From positions 1 to 64,000 of the forward strand of contig JAFLCC010000002.1 of the NCBI GenBank assembly GCA_017302835.1: a stretch of DNA of 64,000 nucleotides, read 5' to 3'. The translations under genes and the position numbers were made by a program. This DNA is from Deltaproteobacteria bacterium. GTDB lineage: Bacteria; Bdellovibrionota; Bdellovibrionia; Bdellovibrionales; Bdellovibrionaceae. This document shows, in pieces, positions 58,508 to 64,000 of this stretch. Every line of letters begins with the position of its first letter. Within the stretch, counting starts at the first letter, position 1. Under the pieces are notes generated by a model. The model was not told the origin of the DNA. It saw only the letters and a list, made by a program, of their open reading frames with translations, and did not search any database.

Positions 58508-59923
58508 ATGAGTTTACAAAAATCAAAGTTTCATTTCATAGGTATTGGTGGCATTGGTATGTGTGGGTTGGCAGAAGTATTAGCCAACATGGGAATGGAA
58601 GTCACAGGTAGTGATTTGGTTGAAAATGCAAATACCGAGAGATTGAAGAAAAAGAACATTAAGATTTACATTGGACATCATGAGTCTCATTTAGGAAATG
58701 GAGATTCCAAATCAGAAATGAATTCAGAAATGAAGTCTGACAGTGAAGTGGATGTTGTTGTCTACAGCTCTGCAGTTTCAGCAAATAATCCCGAAATGAA
58801 GGAGGCTCGGGCTCGAGGAATTCCTGTGATCCCTAGAGCCGAAGCTTTGGCTGAAGTGATGAGATCGAAAAGAGGCATTGCCATTGCTGGAACCCATGGG
58901 AAAACAACAACAACAAGCATGGTGTCTTCGATATTTCTTAGCGCGAACAAAAATCCAACCATTGTGGTGGGCGCTCGATTTGAAAAAATCAATTCCACTG
59001 CTTTGCTTGGAAGTGGTGAATGGATGATTGCGGAAGCTGACGAGAGTGATGGCAGTTTTAACAAGCTCACCCCAGAAATATCAATTATTACCAATATCGA
59101 TTCCGATCATATGGATTATTATAAGACATTTGAGAATTTACAAAAATCATTTTATGATTTTGCATTAAAAATTCCCTTTTATGGAATCAATATTATTTAT
59201 GGTGATGATCAGGTGACTCGAACCTTATTTGAAAACTTTCCTAAAAAGATTTGGTATTATGGCTTTAGTTCTCAGAATGATTTTTGGCTCCAAGGTGAAA
59301 AAGGCAAATACGAAATTTATTATCATAATAAAAAAAACAGTAAACATAACTTGCTAGGAATTTTGGAATTAGAAATTCCGGGACGCCATAACGCTTTAAA
59401 TGCTCTCGCATCTTTATTGGTTGCCTACCATTGTGGGCTTGATTTAAATCAATCACTTCACGCTTTGAAGAATTACAAAGGTGTGGATCGACGATTTCAA
59501 TTTAAGGGTGAATACAATTCGATTAAAGTTTATGATGATTATGGACATCATCCAACGGAAGTCAGGGCAGTTCTGGAAGGTATCAGAGAAAAATTTCCTG
59601 AGAATCGAATTGTAACCTTGTTTCAGCCGCATCGTTATTCAAGAACGCAAAGTTGTTGGCATGAGTTTTTGAACTGTTTCTATTTAACGGACGTTTTAAT
59701 TTTAACTGATATCTATCCTGCAGGAGAGGCCCCCATCCCTAACATTAGCTCCAAAAAATTATATGATGAACTGAAGCTGGATAAGAAATATTATTTAGCA
59801 AAAGATGTGGATTATATTGTAAGTCTGGATCAAATCCTGAAACCAGGTGATATTTTTCTTACTTTGGGAGCTGGGGATAGCTGGAAGATTGGTATGTCAT
59901 TAATCTCTGCTCACACCAATTAA
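58508..59923 (+). CDS. murC: UDP-N-acetylmuramate-L-alanine ligase
   Basis: The 471-residue product has FIGIGGIGMCGLAEVLANMG, the P-loop AIAGTHGKTTTTSMVSSI, EADESDGSFNKLTPEISIIT and the C-terminal motif YDDYGHHPTEVRAVL, characteristic of MurC. It adds the first L-Ala to UDP-MurNAc. Length and order are normal. It is three bases after murG. No murB or ddl follows; a palindromic repeat and ftsQ do. Confidence 0.97.
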   Translation: MSLQKSKFHFIGIGGIGMCGLAEVLANMGMEVTGSDLVENANTERLKKKNIKIYIGHHESHLGNGDSKSEMNSEMKSDSEVDVVVYSSAVSANNPEMKEARARGIPVIPRAEALAEVMRSKRGIAIAGTHGKTTTTSMVSSIFLSANKNPTIVVGARFEKINSTALLGSGEWMIAEADESDGSFNKLTPEISIITNIDSDHMDYYKTFENLQKSFYDFALKIPFYGINIIYGDDQVTRTLFENFPKKIWYYGFSSQNDFWLQGEKGKYEIYYHNKKNSKHNLLGILELEIPGRHNALNALASLLVAYHCGLDLNQSLHALKNYKGVDRRFQFKGEYNSIKVYDDYGHHPTEVRAVLEGIREKFPENRIVTLFQPHRYSRTQSCWHEFLNCFYLTDVLILTDIYPAGEAPIPNISSKKLYDELKLDKKYYLAKDVDYIVSLDQILKPGDIFLTLGAGDSWKIGMSLISAHTN

Positions 59924-59952
59924 TAGAAATGGGTACCAAATTTATTCCTATC

Positions 59953-60005
59953 GAGTCTGTCCCCAAAAGGTCCAACGAAGTAGATGACCTTTTGGGGACA
60001 GACTC
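59953..60005. repeat. extragenic palindrome, short copy
   Basis: GAGTCTGTCCCCAAAAGGTC (59953-59972) and its exact 20-base complement at 59986-60005 surround CAACGAAGTAGAT. The core GGTCCAACGAAGTAGATGACC (59969-59989) is the same as in the long copy at 6206-6334, which has an extra inner hairpin. It lies between murC and ftsQ, outside both genes. Confidence 0.9.
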
Positions 60006-60099
60006 CTGTCAATTCCTGGTTGTGACAAAGGTAGGGAACCTGTAAATCCCGACTCTACATCAGAATGAGATCAGGCTATTATACAATAAAGCCACAACT

Positions 60100-60840
60100 A
60101 TGAGTCAAAAAATAATAAAAGTTATTATCATGATCCTTCTGCCAATAATTATTTTTGTTCCTCTTTGGAAATTAAATGAGCAAGGCTATTTTGAATTAAA
60201 AGAAATTAAATTTGAAAATGCATATTGGGATCGTCAAGATTTCTATTTGGATTCATTAAAGCAACATTTAAATGCCCAATTAGAAAACTTTAAAGGTAAG
60301 TCTTTATTTCAAATCGATCTGAGTGAAGTTGTTAAAATCATTTCTAATGAAAAATGGATTCGGAATTTTGAAGTACAAAGAGAGTGGCCCAATTCATTGA
60401 AGGTTAAAATAAATAAATTTGATATCGTCATGCTTTATTGGGATGAAAATAATGATGTCTTTCCCATATTCGAAAATAATGAAATGCTTGATAAAATAAA
60501 TAAAAATCAAATTCCAGATCGCGTGCATCTTTATGATCGGAAAGTGGCTCTGCAAAAAGATTTAAGAAAGAAGACGATCGATTTGATTCAAAGACTTCCA
60601 GAAAAAGGTCCTCTCAATCAAAATGAAATTGCAGAAGTAGGTTACAATAAAAAAACAGGATTCTGGTTGCAGCTGATAAAAAATGATCTGCTCATTCAAA
60701 TGGGTGAAGATAAAATTGAAATCAAGTCAGAACGAGTTTCAAATGTAATGGAATATCTAGAATCAAAGCGAATTGATGCTCGCGTCATAGATGCAAACCT
60801 TTCACAGAAAGTTCTTGTCAGGTTGCGTAAGGGTCCCTAA
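60100..60840 (+). CDS. ftsQ: cell-division protein FtsQ
   Basis: The 246-residue product has one N-terminal membrane helix (about residues 7-24, IKVIIMILLPIIIFVPLWKL) and a POTRA-like part (GKSLFQIDLSEVVKIISNEK, then WIRNFEVQREWPNSLKVKI), followed by the FtsQ/DivIB beta domain. It bridges early and late division proteins in the periplasm. Sequence conservation is low as usual, so the call relies on topology, the W-P-N-S-L-K-V motif and position before ftsA and ftsZ. Confidence 0.9.
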   Translation: MSQKIIKVIIMILLPIIIFVPLWKLNEQGYFELKEIKFENAYWDRQDFYLDSLKQHLNAQLENFKGKSLFQIDLSEVVKIISNEKWIRNFEVQREWPNSLKVKINKFDIVMLYWDENNDVFPIFENNEMLDKINKNQIPDRVHLYDRKVALQKDLRKKTIDLIQRLPEKGPLNQNEIAEVGYNKKTGFWLQLIKNDLLIQMGEDKIEIKSERVSNVMEYLESKRIDARVIDANLSQKVLVRLRKGP

Positions 60841-60894
60841 GCTTAAACGATAAGGACTTAAGATGAGTCCTGTTTAGACTTAAGGGATTATTCC

Positions 60895-62145
60895 ATGAGT
60901 AGTTTAAAATCAAAGAATCCGGTTATTGCAGGTTTGGACATTGGCTCTACGAAAGTAGGCTTTGTTATTGGTGTCGTCAATTCTGAAAATAAGATTGAAG
61001 TCGTCGGTGTTGGCAAGGCCCATAATACCGGTATTCGTCAAGGCGTTGTGGTGAATATTGAGGCCACCCAAAGCGCTATCAAAAAAGCGAAGGAAGAAGC
61101 CGAACTCATGTCAGGATATCAGGTCCAGGAGGCCTGGGTTGGGGTCAGTGGAACCCATATTAAATCTTTTGACTCAAAAGGCATGATTGCCATCAAGAAC
61201 AAAGAAGTAACTCAATCAGATATTGATCGAGTCATTGAAGCAGCAAAAGCCGTGGCCGTCCCCGCTGATCGACAAGTTTTACATGTTCTTCCAAGAGAAT
61301 ACAAAGTGGATACCCAAGATGGAATTTCAGATCCTATTGGTATGTCTGGAGTTCGACTTGAGGCAAATGTTCACATCGTCACGGGTGGGCAAACAGCCAT
61401 AAACAATACGATTAAGTGTGTAGAAAAGTCGGGAATTAAAATTAAAGGATTAGTATTAGATTCTTTAGCCGCCTCCATGTGCGTTCTTTCTGAAGACGAA
61501 AAAAGTCTTGGAGTTTGTGTTGTGGATATGGGTGGTGGTACCTGCAATTTACTCTATTTTGTGAATGGGAGTGTGGCTCATACCTCAGTGATTCCCGTAG
61601 GCGGGCAACATTTTACCCATGATGTAGCTATTGGTTTAAGAACACCACAAAATTCAGCAGAGCAGTTAAAGGTTGATTTCGGATATGCCATTTCTTCGCA
61701 GATAAATGAGCAAGAAGTCGTGGATGTTCAAGGGGTCGGAGGAAGAAAATCCAGATCCATTCCGCGCAAGGATTTAGCTGATGTTCTGGAGGCTAGATCT
61801 GAAGAGACTTTAAATCTTATTCAACAAGATATGAAAATGAGCGGTTTGATGTCCATGATGGGCTCGGGAGTTGTGCTTACGGGAGGGGCCTGTCAATTAC
61901 AAGGACTTGTCGAAATGGGTGAATTTATTTTTGAAATTCCTGTGAGAAAAGGAATACCTTCTGGAGTTGGTGGACTTTCTGATGTCGTCAGGCTCAGTGA
62001 GTATGCGACGGCTGTGGGTCTTTTATATTACGGATTAAACGAAAATAAAGAAGAGCTTTCAAAACAAGGACACGAGTTTATAATATCTGAATCAGCAGAT
62101 TCGCTTGCAAAAAAGATGAAAGAATTTTTTGCACAAATTTTTTAA
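60895..62145 (+). CDS. ftsA: cell-division actin-like protein FtsA
   Basis: The 416-residue product begins the actin-fold with [20 protein letters not shown], has [18 protein letters not shown] (1C domain), [20 protein letters not shown] (phosphate 2) and [20 protein letters not shown]. The C-terminal [17 protein letters not shown] is the amphipathic membrane-binding helix. It tethers FtsZ filaments to the membrane. GGGATTATTCC precedes the ATG. Confidence 0.97.
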   Translation: MSSLKSKNPVIAGLDIGSTKVGFVIGVVNSENKIEVVGVGKAHNTGIRQGVVVNIEATQSAIKKAKEEAELMSGYQVQEAWVGVSGTHIKSFDSKGMIAIKNKEVTQSDIDRVIEAAKAVAVPADRQVLHVLPREYKVDTQDGISDPIGMSGVRLEANVHIVTGGQTAINNTIKCVEKSGIKIKGLVLDSLAASMCVLSEDEKSLGVCVVDMGGGTCNLLYFVNGSVAHTSVIPVGGQHFTHDVAIGLRTPQNSAEQLKVDFGYAISSQINEQEVVDVQGVGGRKSRSIPRKDLADVLEARSEETLNLIQQDMKMSGLMSMMGSGVVLTGGACQLQGLVEMGEFIFEIPVRKGIPSGVGGLSDVVRLSEYATAVGLLYYGLNENKEELSKQGHEFIISESADSLAKKMKEFFAQIF

Positions 62146-62159
62146 TTAGGGGAGAGAAT

Positions 62160-63716
62160 ATGTTTGAGCTAGAGGAAAATATCAGTATTGGAGCGAACAT
62201 AAAAGTAGTGGGTGTTGGTGGCGGCGGCAGCAATGCGGTTTCGACAATGATTGCTGGTGGAATGACCGGTGTTGAGTTTATTGTGGCCAACACAGATATT
62301 CAAGCCTTGAACTCAAATAAAGCCGCAACTAAATTACAACTGGGATTAGATTTAACCAAAGGCTTAGGCGCTGGTGCCAATCCTGATGTAGGAAGAAGAG
62401 CTGCCATTGAATCCTACAATGAAATTGTTGAAAAGCTAGAGGGCGCTGATATGGTTTTTGTCACTGCTGGCATGGGTGGTGGCACAGGAACAGGTGGCGC
62501 ACCTGTTGTCGCAAAGATTGCTCGAGAGCTGGGCGCTCTTACTATTGGAGTTGTGACCAAGCCCTTCATGTTTGAAGGTAAGAAAAGAAGCAAGCACGCA
62601 GAAAGTGGATTGCAAGAATTACGAGAAAATGTCGACACTCTTATCGTCATTCCTAATCAAAAGCTATTAACAATTGCTGCAGAGAAAACCCCTTTATTGG
62701 AAACATTCAAAAAAGCTGACGAGGTTTTATTACAAGCCGTAAAAGGCATCTCTGACTTGATAAATATACGTGGTTTAATTAATCTAGATTTTGCAGATAT
62801 TCGCACGGTGATGAAAGAAAAAGGCATGGCCATCATGGGAACGGGCGCTGCTAAAGGTGAAAACCGTGCGGTTCAAGCCGCGACAGCAGCCATTTCTTCT
62901 CCGCTTCTTGAAAATATCAAAATTGATGGAGCTACAGGAATTATTATCAACGTCACCGGGGGATCGGATCTCAGCCTTTACGAAGTTAATGAAGCCTCCA
63001 CCCTTATCACAGAGGCAGCCCATGAAGATGCCGAAATTATTTTTGGAGCCGTTATTGATGACAGCTTAGGGGATGAAGTGCGAGTGACTGTAATAGCCAC
63101 CGGTTTTTCAAAACCAGAACCTAAGATCAATGTACAAGACGCCTTTTCTGGAATGCAAAATTTCCTAAATCCAATCGTTAACAATCAGGGTGTTTCGATG
63201 CCCAATTTGAATTTCACACTGCCCCCTATGCCCAATTTGAATTATGAATTGCCGCCCATTTCAACGGTGCAAAACTCAGTGAATTATTTTACTCAAGAAA
63301 AAATATTTTCACAAGAAATTCATATGCCGATGGCGATGCCAAGTCCAAGTCAAAATCAAAGTCAAAATCAAAGTCAAAATCCTGTTCCACAAGCGATGGA
63401 AGAGATTCATCAGGTTCCCTCTGTTTCTCAAATCCCTGCTCCTCAGCCCATTGAAGCGACGCCTATTGCTCCGATAGACTCGTCTTTAAATACTCGAGAA
63501 ATGTTGATCGCCAAGGCACGCGCTTTTAGAGAAAGTCAGGAAATAAAAAATAAACATCATCAGCCAGAGCAGCTTTCAATGAATGTGGACGCCGAGGCTT
63601 CCTTAGAAGAAGCCAGAAAAATGGCCCGGGAGGTCTTAAACTCCTCATTCTCGAGTCAAAATTTAGAAGTTCCTTCTTTTATTCGCAAAAGACAAAGTCA
63701 AGAAATTGATAAATAA
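62160..63716 (+). CDS. ftsZ: cell-division tubulin-like GTPase FtsZ
   Basis: The 518-residue product has [20 protein letters not shown], the tubulin signature [20 protein letters not shown], and [20 protein letters not shown]. It forms the division ring. The GTPase and activation domains end near residue 320. The remaining 200 residues are a long linker with repeats ([20 protein letters not shown] and [11 protein letters not shown]) and the conserved C-terminal peptide [11 protein letters not shown]. The linker is longer than in most FtsZ. It follows ftsA by 14 bases with a GGGGAG signal. Confidence 0.98.
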   Translation: MFELEENISIGANIKVVGVGGGGSNAVSTMIAGGMTGVEFIVANTDIQALNSNKAATKLQLGLDLTKGLGAGANPDVGRRAAIESYNEIVEKLEGADMVFVTAGMGGGTGTGGAPVVAKIARELGALTIGVVTKPFMFEGKKRSKHAESGLQELRENVDTLIVIPNQKLLTIAAEKTPLLETFKKADEVLLQAVKGISDLINIRGLINLDFADIRTVMKEKGMAIMGTGAAKGENRAVQAATAAISSPLLENIKIDGATGIIINVTGGSDLSLYEVNEASTLITEAAHEDAEIIFGAVIDDSLGDEVRVTVIATGFSKPEPKINVQDAFSGMQNFLNPIVNNQGVSMPNLNFTLPPMPNLNYELPPISTVQNSVNYFTQEKIFSQEIHMPMAMPSPSQNQSQNQSQNPVPQAMEEIHQVPSVSQIPAPQPIEATPIAPIDSSLNTREMLIAKARAFRESQEIKNKHHQPEQLSMNVDAEASLEEARKMAREVLNSSFSSQNLEVPSFIRKRQSQEIDK

Positions 63717-63719
63717 TGA

Positions 63720-64000
63720 ATGGCAGTTAGTTACTTTTTATCTGATGTTCATATAAAAGATAATCAAGATATAAATTATATAAAACTCAATCAGTTTTTA
63801 GAAAAAGATTGGTTGAGTCATCGGGGCGATATTTATTTACTTGGAGATATCTTTGATCTTTGGGTTTCAAACCATCAAATTTTTGTTCATTCCTATAAGC
63901 GGCTTATACATAATTTAATTCAGGTTAAACAAAAAGGATTTAAAGTCGTTTACTTTGAAGGAAATCATGATCTTCATTTAAATAAATTTTGGCATCAGGA
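63720..64000 (+). CDS. lpxH: UDP-2,3-diacylglucosamine hydrolase-like metallophosphatase, 5' part
   Basis: ATG 63720, three bases after the ftsZ stop, opens a frame that runs off the window. The visible 93 residues have the calcineurin-type motifs VSYFLSDVHIKD (D-x-H), IYLLGDIFDLWVSN (G-D-x-x-D) and VVYFEGNHDLHLNKF (G-N-H-D/E), in the order and spacing of LpxH, including the L-W after GDIFD. It would cut UDP-diacylglucosamine in lipid A synthesis. A different metallophosphatase of the same fold cannot be ruled out without the rest. Confidence 0.8.
   Translation, partial: MAVSYFLSDVHIKDNQDINYIKLNQFLEKDWLSHRGDIYLLGDIFDLWVSNHQIFVHSYKRLIHNLIQVKQKGFKVVYFEGNHDLHLNKFWHQ

Noticed and set aside
60841-60894. 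GGACT...AGTCC hairpin between ftsQ and ftsA as a terminator
   Set aside because: The stem is only five bases with no T-run, too weak to call.
1-64000. CRISPR array
   Set aside because: No run of regularly spaced identical repeats of 24-40 bases and no cas gene was seen.

Overview
The window is AT-rich chromosomal DNA from a Gram-negative bacterium. It has lipoproteins, signal peptides, a probable outer-membrane barrel, an LpxH-like gene and FtsA/FtsQ. Many small secreted proteins, lineage-specific HExxH lipoproteins and a YQGR-type surface protein fit a Bdellovibrionota-like (formerly deltaproteobacterial) genome. That placement is inferred from gene content and style; there is no rRNA here to prove it.

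Layout. (1) 1-13.9 kb: a cut-off surface-fibre-like protein, a lipoprotein/barrel pair, a minus-strand operon (Tyr-rich secreted protein, subtilase, alpha/beta hydrolase), a cytochrome b, regulators, and an ECF sigma / anti-sigma / S41-peptidase operon followed by a trypsin-like protease. The S41 enzyme has Cys where the catalytic Ser should be. (2) About 14-29.2 kb: an integrative island ending at a tRNA-Asn gene. It carries a large serine integrase whose 3' end runs into the tRNA, two zinc-knuckle microproteins, a second small resolvase, a RepA-like ATPase, a protein with family-A/T7-like polymerase motifs, ribbon-helix-helix regulators with clear operators, a secreted six-cysteine gene group, and a defence-like block. 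The block holds an XRE regulator, a Panacea/SocA-like protein overlapping a large membrane protein, a PD-(D/E)XK nuclease and a decayed YgjP-type metallopeptidase. (3) 29.5-41.7 kb: a tautomerase/LysR pair, then an envelope or polysaccharide locus (CapA-like, VanW-like, LRR, O-antigen-ligase/TPR, M23 peptidase, kelch-like, an SGNH-like partner and an MBOAT acyltransferase). (4) 41.7-51 kb: a scarred region with a decayed HEPN/MNT pair, a signal peptidase lacking its anchor and abutting a truncated paralogue, metallopeptidase genes and fragments, a PL5 alginate-lyase lipoprotein, an AAA/DUF4143 ATPase, several small secreted proteins and a dead Ntn-hydrolase gene. (5) 51-64 kb: a GNAT enzyme, rhodanese plus YeeE/YedE sulfur-transport pair, then mraY, murD, a lipoprotein, ftsW, murG, murC, ftsQ, ftsA, ftsZ and an lpxH-like gene cut by the window end.

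How the genes work together. The last block makes and inserts lipid II and assembles the division ring, but the usual murE, murF, ftsI, ftsL, rsmH and mraZ are not upstream and murB/ddl are absent between murC and ftsQ. The island combines excision, replication, regulation and defence functions. The most promising undescribed system is the Panacea-like gene translationally coupled to a 642-residue membrane protein, with its own XRE regulator and a repeated ACCCC-N3-GGGGT operator, next to a nuclease. Two copies of a long extragenic palindrome (near 6.2 and 60 kb) are also notable.
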